A stretch of DNA of 64,000 bases from Protea cynaroides (GCA_028583415.1 CM053270.1:61779117-61843116), one strand, 5' to 3'; shown: positions 53,810-64,000, counted from the stretch's first letter. Numbers and translations: made by a program. The notes: generated by a model not told the origin, from the letters alone.

Positions 53810-54080
53810 TTAAGGGTGTCAAATTTGGGCCCGACCCAGTAGCAAGGACCGAGCCGGCCCGATATAACATGAACTCAGCCTGGAATGACCCTTGATGGAT
53901 AGGTTTTGGTTTGGGCTTGTAAAGCCCAACACTGTTTCAGCCCGGACCGAAACTGAACCAAACTGGCCCCTTAAGAAGCTTGAGTTAGCCCGAATCAATA
54001 ATACCCAATCCGAACACCAGTAATGCCGGTTAAGAAGCCTGAGCTAAGGCCGGTTAAGAAGCCTGAGCTAGCCCAAACCT
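53810..54080. repeat. GC-rich 'gggcccgaccc' dispersed repeat
   Basis: It opens 'gggtgtcaaatttgggcccgaccc', a widespread start of non-autonomous plant DNA transposons, and is full of 'gcccgg'/'gcccaa' words. Near 54025-54075 a 'gccggttaagaagcctgagcta' unit is tandemly doubled. The right terminus is not defined. Confidence 0.55.
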
Positions 54081-54415
54081 ATTCTCTTTGCTGCTCACAT
54101 CATAACCAACTAACCAAGGATCTAACAATTCTAACTAGGTAAATGCAAATATGCAATCTATTATCCATGCTTAGATAGAATCAATCAAAACTCAATCACT
54201 TATAATTGTATTAAATAGGAACAAAAATCGCTACAAAAAAATTATTGTCATGTGAAAATAGCTCATGTGAAGGCAGGTTAACATGGTAGAAAACTTTGGT
54301 GAGAATTTACTTTGGGGTAGTTTTCGATCACCTTAGATGATAGAAATTGACGGATAAGATCATTAACAACCTAGATATGAAAGTTGGGAATGCAAAGACT
54401 ATGGGTAGAACATGG

Positions 54416-54418
<3 letters not shown>

Positions 54419-54462
<44 letters not shown>

Positions 54463-54586
54463 AAAGGGAATGCGAAAAAAAAGGAGGTTTAAAGTTTTGT
54501 GATATGTGCCTTAATGTTAAGAGAGTAAAAGGGAATGCGGAAAAAAAAGGAGGTTTAAAGTTTTGTGATATGTGCCTTAATGTTAT
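54419..54586. repeat. (GA)n microsatellite followed by a 65-bp tandem duplication
   Basis: About 20 GA units (54419-54460) lead into a 65-bp unit (54456-54520) that is repeated almost perfectly at 54521-54585. The unit holds 'taaaagggaatgcg' and 'ggaggtttaaag'. The open reading frame across it is a by-product of the repeat. Confidence 0.9.
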
Positions 54587-55839
54587 TCATTTATTCCATG
54601 TGGGATATTGGACACACAAAACTGAAATTTTGTGTAAAAATAAGAGTTCAGATCATTGCATGTACATGTACTGTCTATGGGGTCTCATTACCATCGATGT
54701 GGAATGGGGCCCATCTCTAGGGTATGGGACCCAATTGATATAGATGGTAATAGAATCCCAAGGAGGATACAAGTACATGCTGGTGAACTATTTTGGAAAA
54801 GTAGACCAAAGATCTTTCCGCAAATGTCAAGTTTAAGAGCAAAACCAAGTTTATCAAACTGCAAAATAAAGCATTGCATGATCCTAGATTGCAAAAAAGG
54901 TGCATGTATTATAATGCATGTATATGTAAGATATTTTATGGATTAAATTAATTATAAGGTTAATTGGTTTAGTGGGAGTCTAATTACAGGTATACAAGTT
55001 TAAGTATAATTACAGATGGACCAACCTAGTCTACTGTGGGACTGGTCTAAGGTTGGGGTGATATTATAAGTACCAATGTTATGCTGTCATTTTCTTCTCT
55101 TATTCTCATATGTAGAGAGAACTTAAGGGATCCCCAGCACACTATAGAAGACTCTAATATAAGCATTCAAAGTTAAGGAAATGTTCGAAAATCAATTTAC
55201 AGCAAGAAGTATGTGCCTTATTATCTCTTTTTAATTCTCACTATATTCTAGTAATTTGTGTGGTGTGTTCGTTAGGGTTCATGAAAAATCCCATGACAAA
55301 AACCTAGAGGAGATCTAAAAAGTCTTATAGTAGTATTAGAACCTCCCACACAGACTTAGGGACAATGGGGAAAGCATTGTAGAGAATGCAAGAATGCATG
55401 TGCCAACTTTAATCGACGATTATGGGTGCTAGGAGTATCGGATTTTGATGCTGTTTTTTACGCTGTATTTGTATTTTCATGCTCTACAGTTTGTTATATA
55501 GTTTGACATATTTTGATGATTTGAAGAATTTATTTTTGATTAAAAAGTACCCCAAATTAGTCTAATTTGTAGTTTTTTTGCTTGTTTGTCAGTTATTTTT
55601 GTACCAGATGTTTGTAGAAGGTCATATGTGCATGAGGTTTTGTTTATTGACCCACATGGTGCTACAAAGTAGGGTTTGGAGATATCATTATAGAATTAGA
55701 TCGATCTCACCAAAGTGGTATACTTAGTTTCATCATAATGTTTTCAAATTTAAAGTTCATGTATTTATAAATGCTTGTGTAAGGATGATGTTCACCCGAA
55801 GATGACATTATCAGGTTTTATTTAAAGAAAAAAAATCAG

Positions 55840-57460
55840 CTACCCCTCATAATAGTTTCAAAACATCACCTGCCACCCACACCTTTCAAAAAACATCAAT
55901 TACACCCCAAATAACTGACGGAGGTGACGGAAATCAGGGTTAGATAGTTTTACCCTTTATGTTATTAATTTGAAAATTTTAAAAATTAGTAAAATTACTA
56001 ATATAACCCTTATTTCTTCTTCTTCTTTTCCTGTCTCTTTCTTCTTTTTTTCCTAGTTTTCAAGAAAAAGAAAAGTTACATCATTTTAGATTAATGGCAA
56101 TATTTGGGATTAAAATAGAGAAATTAGGTTTTGATTCATCGGGGGAGTAAATTCCGATTCATCACTGTTTGGAGCGGCTTTGCAGTATTTGATCACGGCT
56201 CCTTTGCTATTGGTTTCAGTACGCCCCACTTATGCCCTCCCTTTTTCAGGAAGGCATCTTTCCTTCCTCCATCGAAGAAGCCATTGGCTTTTCAGGTGTT
56301 AAACAGAACCGCATCGTTGTCGCTTCCAAGGTATGGGACTCCCTAGTTCAATCTAACTTCGACCCTGTAGAGAAGGAGAAGGTGACAATGAGGTTGAGAA
56401 TATATGGAGAAGAAGAAGTACCTGGTTTGGTTTACTCTTGCTGTTCGCCGCTCGGAAAATCGTCTTGCAGAGGGAAAGTTGTTGTTGTTCATCGTTCCAT
56501 TCTCTTGTCCACGCTGCTACATGGACATGTATGAAAACCAAAGATTTCATCCCTTCGATCCTTCAATTCATTTCCATAGTCCATTGCCGTTTCTATGAAA
56601 ACACAGACATCCATCACTGAATTCCTCAAAATCGACCTAAAGTTTGCATCCATTATATGAAAACCACGACCGAGACTCAAGAGAATTGATCCATAAATTT
56701 CACCTGATTTTTCCCATCTACTAGCAATTGTATATTTTAGTGGAAACTGATGCGGTAAAAATGTGAAGTTCAAAGCTTAAGGCAGTGGGAACAAGATGGT
56801 CATGAATTCGATCTCACATTGGAGTAATACATCCAGGAGCTTTGGGAGCCAAGCTATAGAGAGGAGATTGTTGACATCTTTGGTGGCGGTGCACGGCGCC
56901 ATGGAAGGAGATGGAGAGATTGGGGAAGAGTTCGAAATCATGCTGGAAATTTGGAAGAAGTCCATTAGATCCTTCGATTCTTGCCATCGATTCTAGTTCT
57001 TGAGGTTTCCCAACTCTTTAGAAAATCTTCTTCCATTTTTTTCTTCTTCTGTTTTCTAGAACCTCCTTTCTCTGATATTGCCAAAACAAAAAACAACAGG
57101 CTTTTGTCTCTGATTTCAAATAAAAGATAACCCTCTTGACCTTTGTACCATCTTCTTTTATCTCTCAATCTTTTCTGCTCTCATACTGGTCATCTCACTT
57201 GCTGGTGACTCTATCTATCGAGTTCCTTTTCGTCTCCTTCACTCTACGGTGTGAGATGGCAGATACAGCGGTGGTGTGAGCCGGGTAGAGAGAGAGGGAG
57301 GGGTGGTGTAGGAGGGTGGAGAGAGGCCGTGATAGGTAGTGAGTGAGAGACCATTTACGGGTTTAGGGTCAGTTAACTAAGGGAGGGTAAAAAGGTCTTT
57401 CAACTTATCTGTTAGGGTATTATTGTCCAATTAAAATTTTTTTTTGGATGACATCAACAA
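55840..57460. other. GC-richer insertion of unknown origin
   Basis: This segment stands out in composition from the AT-rich element around it. The left part opens 'cagctacccctcataatag' with 'tcaattacacccca', and the right part closes 'agggtaaaaaggtctttcaac' with 'ttagggtattattgtcc'. This style of text is seen at the ends of some plant MITE or Mutator-type elements. The plus strand (56230-56420) and minus strand (56489-56773) have 90-100 codon frames that might be captured gene pieces, but I recognise neither. Inverted termini were not found. Confidence 0.35.
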
Positions 57461-57625
57461 CTAATTGAATTGGTTAAACAGAGTGGATTCCACCAAAGTG
57501 GTACCTAAATTTATGTATTTACATATATAATAAAGAATACATTATTTGATATATTGTTCTCTCAAGTGTGAAAAACAACTAAGAAAGATAATGTTGACTC
57601 AAAGATGATATTGTCAAAGTTTAAA

Positions 57626-59655
57626 AGTATGTTCATGCACATGAGTTGAAAGGGTTTTAACTTTAGGGGGTCTTATTAATCCAAATGTGGTGAGATTTCT
57701 GAGAATTATTATTCTTTCGCAATCATTATACAAAAACTGAGATGACCACTATATGTTTATCCCAAAGGAAAATGTGTAGTTGGTTAACTCTTAAAAAAAA
57801 TTATTTATTTATATGAATGGTTGATATAGTTAATGTGAGTGAAATATGTGTGTATGAATTTTCTATTATTTGATACTGTATTTAGACTCATTCATTGATG
57901 TATTTATCTAAGTATGACTATCCTAAAGAATGTTTTGATATCTATTTCTTTTTATTCGAGATAAAATATAAGTAAATATAATTACATATATTTATATGAG
58001 TCTTGTGTAATTTATCTATTACATGATATTTATGTTTGGACTCATATAATGATGATGGTTTATGTCTCATAGGAGTCTGTCTCAGTGAATGTACCAAATG
58101 GCATGATAGTTTTTAATTCTTACTCTATCTAGGACAAAAGATAAAATCTATTATGAAAAAATTAAAGACTAGTCTAGGATCGTTTGACTTAAATGCATCT
58201 TTCATAGTAGTTTACATTAGTTATAAGATATTCTATTATTGAGGTTATGTGTAACAGTATTAAGATGAGAAATATTATGAATGAATTATCTAAGAGAAAT
58301 CCAAGGGATAGGAATAAAATTTTAAAAAAATAGTTGGGAGATAGTTTATTGATATGACTCTAGTACAAGTTATGTTGGAAATAGTAATGTGAGAAAGTAT
58401 TTTTGAAATATCAACTATCATTGAAAAGCTCAAGGATAATGAGATCAAAATAATTGATATATTAGATATCCCATTACTTGTTAAAAAAATATATTCAAGT
58501 CTAGGTAGCTTACATTACCAAAAGGGGAGAGATAGAACTAGTGATAAGGTTATTATTAGGTAACTTTAAGATGAATTACTTAAAGATGGATAAATTGACC
58601 AAAGATAGGTGGTTTGAACTAATACTATTAAGACAGATAGGTATAGCTAGAGAAGGATAAAGATTTTAAGACTCCCTAGGAATTTGGGGTAGGAAGGTCT
58701 TGAAGACTGTTGGCTTGAACATTGTTTAGTTTCCTTTTACATATAGATGGTTTTTCGTTCCTTGGATTTTAATTGTTTACTTTACTTTTTATGGTTGTTA
58801 TTTAAACCAACATTTTGTCTCCTTACATTAAAAATGTGATTGATGTTACTTGAAATATCAGAATGTAAAGATTTTACTTTTAAGTCAAATAGAAAAAAAC
58901 TCACATTGTTATGGTGTTTATGATGTTGTAAAGTAAATAAATGGTTGTAATGTTGACTATATTTGTTTTGTAAAGTGGTCAATAGATTTTCAAGGTTAGA
59001 CTATAAGTTTAGGTTCAACTAGTTGTACTAGTCATAGTTGATCTCTAGGGCAATGTAGAGATATGTTAAAGTAGTTTTCTTAGAGTGATTGGAAAAGATC
59101 TATTAGTGGGAGTCTTTAGATTCTCTTAATCAGTGAGAGTATTTAGATCTACTTGGTTAGTATGAAATCTGGTAATTAATTTTTTTCTGTGATTATTTAT
59201 GCCGCCTATGGTTTAATGGGCAAGATTATTAATGATCATTTATTTCATTGCTTTTGTGTATTTTAGTTATTTATAAGACATGTCAAAGTTACAAGGCGGT
59301 ATTTAGACAAAGAAGGCGGTAGGTAAGCCAAAGTATGATATTAGTCCAAGTTAGAGGTAATTTGCCTCTAAGTTGGATAATATCAAAGTGCATTCACATA
59401 TAAGGATTTTAAGATAACGGGATCGTGGTAATTCGATCATTGGATTCAAGTATTCATCTCAAAGTAATTTATGTCATTAAGTAAACCTTTGTATATGGCT
59501 GACAGAAGGGGGTACACCAGATGTGTAGGAGTACTTTTCGCTGTTGTTCGACATTGATAGGCTTGATGACTGGATCAAAGTAAATGATGATTTTTTTATA
59601 ATTAAATTCCATGGCAATACTGGGTCAATGGTGACATTATAATTAATATAGCCCA
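57626..59655. other. AT-rich interior of the decayed element, nothing readable
   Basis: Continuous low-GC sequence with stops in all frames. Presumed degraded pol region of the element above. Confidence 0.4.
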
Positions 59656-59698
59656 AGTGGGAGATTGTAGGATATTTTATGAATTAAATTAATTGGAA

Positions 59699-59846
59699 TA
59701 AATTACACCAGAGGTACCTAAAGTTTTGAGAAATTATACCAGAGGTACCTCACGTTTAAAAAATCATACCAGAGGTACCTAACATTTTGAGAAATTATAC
59801 TAGAGGTACCTGACATTTTAAAAATATTACACTTGGGTACCTTTTA
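59699..59846. repeat. About 33-bp tandem repeat, four to five copies
   Basis: The unit has the form 'aaatta.accagaggtacct.a.gttttga'. Copies start near 59699, 59732, 59764 and 59796, and a degraded fifth reads 'cacttgggtaccttt'. It directly follows the truncated 3' LTR at 59666-59695. Each unit contains the palindromic word GGTACC. Confidence 0.85.
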
Positions 59847-59996
59847 CTTTTGTATTTCCAAATTTACCCCTGTTTAGTATAACTTTCTTGATCCCCTTTG
59901 GTACACTCTCTCACTATCCCGTTGCCGCAACGACTCACCACTCTGATTCCCATGTGCTCATCGTTGTCTCAATTTCCCACCACCTCTCATACCCTT

Positions 59997-60079
59997 TGTC
60001 ACACCCCAATTCCGACTAAACCAAAAGTGTGAGTGAACCTTCACTGAACCAACAGTTCACACTAAGATCTCAATAAGAT
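59997..60079. repeat. Fragment starting TGTCACACCCC, possible gypsy LTR end
   Basis: About 83 bp beginning TGTCACACCCCAATTCCG, like the start of some chromovirus LTRs, cut off where the Tat-type LTR begins. Compare a similar start at 3986. Confidence 0.35.
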
Positions 60080-60527
60080 TGTTTCGGTCCTGATCCGTCT
60101 CGTAGGCCCAAAAAGCTGACTAGACCTGCAAGACATGCAACGACGAGGGGAGGAGGCGGGCCTATGGCCCCGTGTCCACTCCGATGCCAAAGTTAGGGCT
60201 CTGTGAATAGTTGATGGGCTCGATGTCGAGCCCATAACAGTATTTAAAATGTAAGTGGGGTAGGTGAGAGATTCTCCGTCCCAAGTGTCAGAGCAATAAT
60301 CCCAAGGATGAGTAAATGAGTAATAAATGTTGTAGTACCTGAAATCTCGAGATTTTCCCTATTTATAGTGAATAGTGTATATTTTTAAAATGCCATTTTT
60401 ACCCTTTGCTCTTGTGTTCGAGTTGGTGAAGATGCTTTCTTGTGTCGAATTGGGTATCTCCACGTGGCTCGTTGGTTGAGTCCTACATGTCTAGGCTATC
60501 ATGATAGCGTGGCATAATTCCCCAACA
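60080..60527 (-). repeat. 3' LTR of the Tat-type element
   Basis: 448 bp from TGTTTCGG to CCCCAACA, related to 51842-52333. The TATA word CTATAAATAG is on the minus strand at 60359-60368. The last bases plus the following 'cttgcctcgttgc' recur at 60591-60615, a short tandem duplication that makes the true right edge slightly uncertain. No primer-site match lies at its left side, so it is not a 5' LTR. Confidence 0.75.
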
Positions 60528-60839
60528 CTTGCCTCGTTGCCCTGCTGAATCTGTAGGATTCGGCTGAGCAAAGAAGAATGATGGAATTTTCCCCAACAAC
60601 TTGCCTCGTTGCTCTGTTGAATCCTTAAGATTTGGCTGTGCATAAGTTCATGCCCATATGTTAGTTGCTGTGATGTCCTTTGCAATGTGGGAGACTGGCG
60701 TTGGTCCTGAAGTTGGGGGTGTGGGCACTGAGGTGATCACATCGGCTAAACCACCTTGGCGAATGTCTTTATTTTTACCGAGGCAAGCACGTGACTGACA
60801 CGTGACCTCACAGCCGTAGTCGCAGTGGTGGCCGATGTG
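60528..60839. other. Junction between 3' LTR and tandem array
   Basis: It contains the second copy of a roughly 75-bp duplication ('ccccaaca.cttgcctcgttgc.ctg.tgaatc'), then a transition into repeat-like sequence with two CACGTG cores near 60788-60802. Confidence 0.5.
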
Positions 60840-61995
60840 ATTTGACCGATGTGATCGGACCGACGTGGTCACCACGGTCAATCCACATCGGTCCAGTTGA
60901 AGAGATGCTGATGCAGTCACGAGATTTGCACGTGACGCGATGTGACTGGACCGATGTGGGCACCATGATCAATCCACGTCAGCCTATTTGAAGAGATGCT
61001 GATGTGGTCACGGGATTTACACGTGACCCGATGTGATTGGACCAATGTGGGCACGACGGTCAATCCATATTGATCTGTTGGAAGAGATACCGATGTGGTC
61101 ACGGGATTTGCACGTGATCTGAGCCAATTGTGCCGATGTGGGCACCATGACCAATGCACATCGGCCTATCTTGGGAATACTCCGAGATGATCACGGGATT
61201 GTCACGTGATCCGATATGGCTGGACCGATGTGGGCACTACGGTCAATCCACATCGGTCTATTTGAAGAGATGCTGATGCGGTCATGGGATTGTTACGTGA
61301 TCCGAGTTGAATGGCCCGATGTGGGCACCGCGGCCAATCACATCGGCCTATCTTGAGAATACTCTGAGATGATCACAGATTGTCACGTGATCCGATATGG
61401 CTGGCCCGATGTGGGCACCACGGTCAATCCACATCGGTCTATCTGAAGAGATGCTGATGTGGTCACGGGATTGTCACGTGATCCGAGCTGAATGGGCCGA
61501 TGTGGGCACCACGGCCAATACGCATCGGCCTATCTTGAGAATACTCCGAGATGATCACGGGTTGTCACATGATCCGATATGGCTGGACCGATGTGGGCAC
61601 TACGGTTAATCCACATTGGTCTATCTGAAGAGATGCTGATGCGGTCACGAGATTGTTACGTGATCCGAGCTGAATGGGCCGATGTGGGAACCACGGCAAT
61701 ACGCAACGGCCTATCTTGAGAATACTCTGAGATGATCACGGGATTGTCATGTGATCCGAGCCGAATGGGCCGATGTGGGCACCGCGGCCAATACGCATCG
61801 GCCAATCTTGAGAATACTCCGAGATGATCACGGGGTTGTCATGTGATCCGAGCTAATTGGGCCGATGTGAGCACCGCGGCCAATACACATCGGCCTATCT
61901 TCAAAATACTCTGAGATGATCACGGAATTGTCATGTGATTAGAGCCGATTGGACCGAGGTGGGCACCGCGGCCAATACACATCGGCCAGTGCTAA
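60840..61995. repeat. 91-bp tandem array with alternating subtypes
   Basis: The landmark 'cc.atgtgggcac' recurs at about 60949, 61042, 61133, 61224, 61317, 61407, 61498, 61589, 61680, 61769, 61861 and 61953, a spacing of 89-93 bp. Two subtypes are visible. B has 'tcaatccacatcggtct.t.tgaagagatgctgatg'. A has 'ccaatacgcatcggcctatcttgagaatactc'. In the middle they alternate as A-B pairs (about 182 bp). The right end is A only. Each monomer has an octamer around TCACGTGA or a one-base variant. Confidence 0.93.
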
Positions 61996-62195
61996 GTATA
62001 AATTCTGAGTCTGTTTTGTGTCGATCTTCCAACAATGGAACCGACGCTGCAGGTTGAGATGGGGCCGATGCGGATTCGGACCTGGGTTTGGATTCAGGTT
62101 GGAAACATGGATACCGCAAGGCGGGACCCGATTGACGGACCCAGGAAGCGTCGTCGGTAATAAATGCATAGTTTTGGTATGCCAATGGCGAGGTG

Positions 62196-62230
62196 CCACG
62201 TGGAGCGCCATAACAAAATGTATATTTAAA
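62196..62230 (+). promoter_or_regulatory. Putative promoter of the antisense ORF: G-box plus TATA-like word
   Basis: CCACGTGG (62196-62203) is followed 17 bp later by TATATTTAAA (62221-62230), about 170 bp upstream of the ORF start at 62401. Spacing and order fit a plant core promoter on the plus strand. No expression evidence is available here. Confidence 0.45.
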
Positions 62231-62400
62231 GGGGTGGTGGGGCATGAGGGCCCTCATTCTGAAGTAACTGTGAAGATCTTACTGCTCACGTCGGCTCGGA
62301 GACATCGACTTTCTTCGAACTCTGTTATCTGACCTCGGTTCGACTTCCTCGGCTTGTTGATATCAGCTCGCCTCGCAATTAGTAAGTTTTTTTCTTAACC

Positions 62401-64000
62401 ATGGTTGGCGAGGGTAGAGATACCGATGTAGAAGTAGACATCGAGACTGTGGGGTCATCCCATAGCAGCAGCAGTAGCAGTTCGGCTTCGTCTGGCAGCG
62501 GGTCGACTACAAGCACGTCTTTGGCAAGCCAGTCTGTTGAGCGAGTAACTGAGGGTGGTCCCGAGACGGAATTGAGAACATAGGACTCTGCTGAAAGAAC
62601 TAGGTTGGGAACAACATCTGGCGTATCTCGGCATGAACTTTTATTAGGGGTCTCGACACACGAGATGGGATCGGAAGTTATAATCGAGGCCCGAGAAGAG
62701 GCTGATGGCCCTCTAGAGTTCGATGCTAAGGGAGAGGTTTGCCTTTTAACAAAGGCCGAATTTGACAGCCTTCGGGAACGATACCAAATACCAGACGATG
62801 TGGAGATCCGAATGCCCGCCCCTGGGGACTGAGCCTACTGGAGTCGTCGCTCAGAGCTCTGTGTAAATGTAGAGATGTTCAAGGCTGAATTCCGTGTGCC
62901 AGTGCCGCGGTTGGTGGTTGAGATATTGGAGTACTACCAGGTGGCCCCGATCCAGCTGATGCCGAACTCTTAGAAGAATATGATCGCCTTCGTCATGTAT
63001 TTCAAAAATTTGGGGCATAGGCCGACCCTCAATATGCTTCGAGCCATGTCCACCTTAAATGACTACTGCAAGACGGGGTGATACTATTTTGCCAAGAGAC
63101 CTGACTTCGACGAGCTTCTGGCAGACAAGCCTACCTCCATCAAACTTTGGAAGAACAAGTTCTTCTACATCTGGGGTAAAAACGTGGTGTTGGAGAATGT
63201 GTGAAGGAAGTTGAATGCGAAAATATTCAACACCGATGTACCCCTGCTGCCCGAAGAGTCCGAGCTGCTACGGCGAGCTCGTTAATCTGAGGGGACTCCC
63301 ATTCGTGTGGCCGACCTAAGGGACCCTCTTCTTTTATATGAAAACTGACTGTGTGAGTATTACTGTCACATCGTAAACCGATATCGACCTACTAACTTCG
63401 GCTGATTCTATTTTTGTGTGTTGCAGTGATGCTGTCCAAGGAGTACCTGATGGAGTTAAGGAGAAAGGAGGCCGCCAAAAGGGAGGCCGCGACGAAGAGG
63501 TCGTAGGACGAACAAGTTGTAAAGGCATCATCGGATTGACGTGGGGTAAGGGGGACGCGGCACAGAAACCCGCTAAAAGATCACGTAAGATATCTCCTGA
63601 TTCCGCATTGGCTGAGGCTGCTCGTATCTATGCCATGCCTCTGATGCCCCGGTATCGTGCTCTTGACTTTTCAGGAAAGGGGACCGATGTGGCCGCGCCC
63701 GAGGCCGTTCTTGCTCTTGGTGAGTCTGCGGGGACAAGTGGTGCCAGGCATCCCACCCCTCTACGCCCACAGCAACAATCTGTGTCCCCCTCCGCTAGGC
63801 CGAGGGTGATTTTGGGGCAGGGGGAGTGGTGAGGGACGTCCAGCGTATTCCGCTCATGGGCCCATTACCTCGAAATAAGACGGGTGATGAGCGGGCATTC
63901 CGACCTGACTGGGCCCTAACCGAGGATGACACGGCGATGGGCGACATTCGTGTTGCCAGAGAGCTGATGAAGGGGGCCATTCTACCCCGAGATTGGGCAC
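62401..64000 (+). pseudogene. Antisense ORF of Tat element, 'putative gypsy type transposon' family, spliced
   Basis: The frame from ATG at 62401 starts with a serine-rich acidic region (62440-62530) and continues with a domain like Pfam Transposase_28 (about 62750-63350; features such as VPVPRLVVEILEYY, MIAFVMYFKNLGHRPTLNML, KLWKNKFFYIWGKNVVLE). Despite its Pfam name this is not a known transposase; its role is unknown. At 63353-63426 lies a 74-bp intron: GTGAGT donor, TACTAAC-like branch site near 63390, TTGCAG acceptor. Splicing keeps the reading frame (phase 1), giving LMLSKEYLMELRRKEAAKRE. Six to seven in-frame stops, mostly TAG/TGA at places where Trp is likely, and a frameshift near 63545 disable this copy. 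It runs to or past the window edge. Confidence 0.75.
63353..63426 (+). other. Intron of the antisense ORF
   Basis: GTGAGTATT at the 5' end, CCTACTAACTTCGG containing a near-consensus branch site, a T-rich tract and TTGCAG at the 3' end. Frame continuity across the junction supports it. Confidence 0.7.

Larger units (their letters stand above)
54925..59690 (+). mobile_element. Decayed AT-rich Copia-like LTR element
   Basis: The left LTR begins TGTAAGATATTTTATGGATT at 54925 and runs to about 55330, followed by a degraded primer-site match (TAGTATTAGAACC, 55331-55343). Near the right end, a purine tract AGTGGGAGAT (59656-59665) precedes TGTAGGATATTTTATGAATT (59666 onwards), the first bases of a 3' LTR cut off at about 59695. 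The interior is too decayed for domains. A direct repeat ('caccaaagtggta' ... 'gat.atgtt.a.ccgaagatga.att.tca') at 55700-55820 and 57480-57625 brackets a segment of different, GC-richer composition, probably a secondary insertion. Confidence 0.6.
60080..64000 (-). mobile_element. Tat-type Ty3/gypsy element, 3' half
   Basis: The LTR at 60080-60527 has its TATA on the minus strand, so the element reads right to left and this is its 3' end. Upstream in element order come a 91-bp tandem array (about 60840-61990) and an antisense ORF on the plus strand (62401 onwards). This order, pol then antisense ORF then tandem-repeat 3' UTR then LTR, is known for the Tat group (Retand, Grande, Ogre relatives). 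gag and pol would lie beyond the right edge. Confidence 0.75.

Noticed and set aside
54384..54743. 119-codon plus-strand ORF
   Set aside because: Built from a GA microsatellite and a 65-bp tandem duplication, with no domain and no neighbours supporting a gene.
60491..61159. Minus-strand ORFs across the 91-bp array
   Set aside because: They arise because the monomer lacks stops in one frame; the repeated peptide simply follows the DNA repeat and is not conserved between subtypes.

Overview
The window is nuclear DNA from a flowering plant. It is AT-rich, has long transposon-filled introns, plant-type LTR retrotransposons (Copia and Ty3/gypsy of the Tat type), a CACTA end, hAT and Mutator MITEs and LINE tails, and two plant genes with GT-AG introns. 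I cannot name the species. Long TE-loaded introns would suit a magnoliid or basal eudicot, but this is only an impression.

Two host genes are readable, both on the minus strand. The first is the 5' end of CLASP, the microtubule-associated HEAT/TOG protein: three in-phase exons between 6470 and 8375, with the rest presumably beyond the left edge. The second is complete: a 621-codon ribonuclease-inhibitor-like leucine-rich-repeat (LRR) protein in 16 coding exons from 39155 down to 26701, plus a probable non-coding 5' exon. I rebuilt this gene by hand; every junction keeps the frame and it closes on a stop codon. Its first 55 residues resemble an Elongin-C-binding box followed by a cullin-box-like helix, so it may be a ubiquitin-ligase substrate receptor.

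A third host-derived sequence, at about 49578-50228, is an intronless, frameshifted remnant of the peroxisome division gene PEX11A.

Most of the rest is mobile DNA. From left to right: a TRIM-like element with a triplicated primer-binding site (2474-3489); a tandem duplication in CLASP intron 1; a 499-bp hairpin MITE with a perfect 9-bp target duplication (10029-10527); a non-autonomous Copia-type LTR element (12401-15132); a CACTA terminus (ending 18136); a long TA/GA microsatellite (19491-19638); MITE and hAT-like repeats (24086-25440). Inside the LRR gene, a duplicated intron segment carries two independent hAT MITEs. Then come a dead full-length Copia element (40593-45983), a LINE tail (48351-48735), a Tat-type 5' LTR with gag remnant (50281-52333) and a decayed AT-rich LTR element (54925-59690).

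The right end (60080-64000) is the 3' part of a second Tat-type element in minus orientation. It has a 3' LTR, about 12 copies of a 91-bp tandem repeat with alternating subtypes and CACGTG cores, and an antisense ORF of the 'putative gypsy type transposon' family with its own TATA-like box and a short in-phase intron. This is the most unusual architecture in the window.
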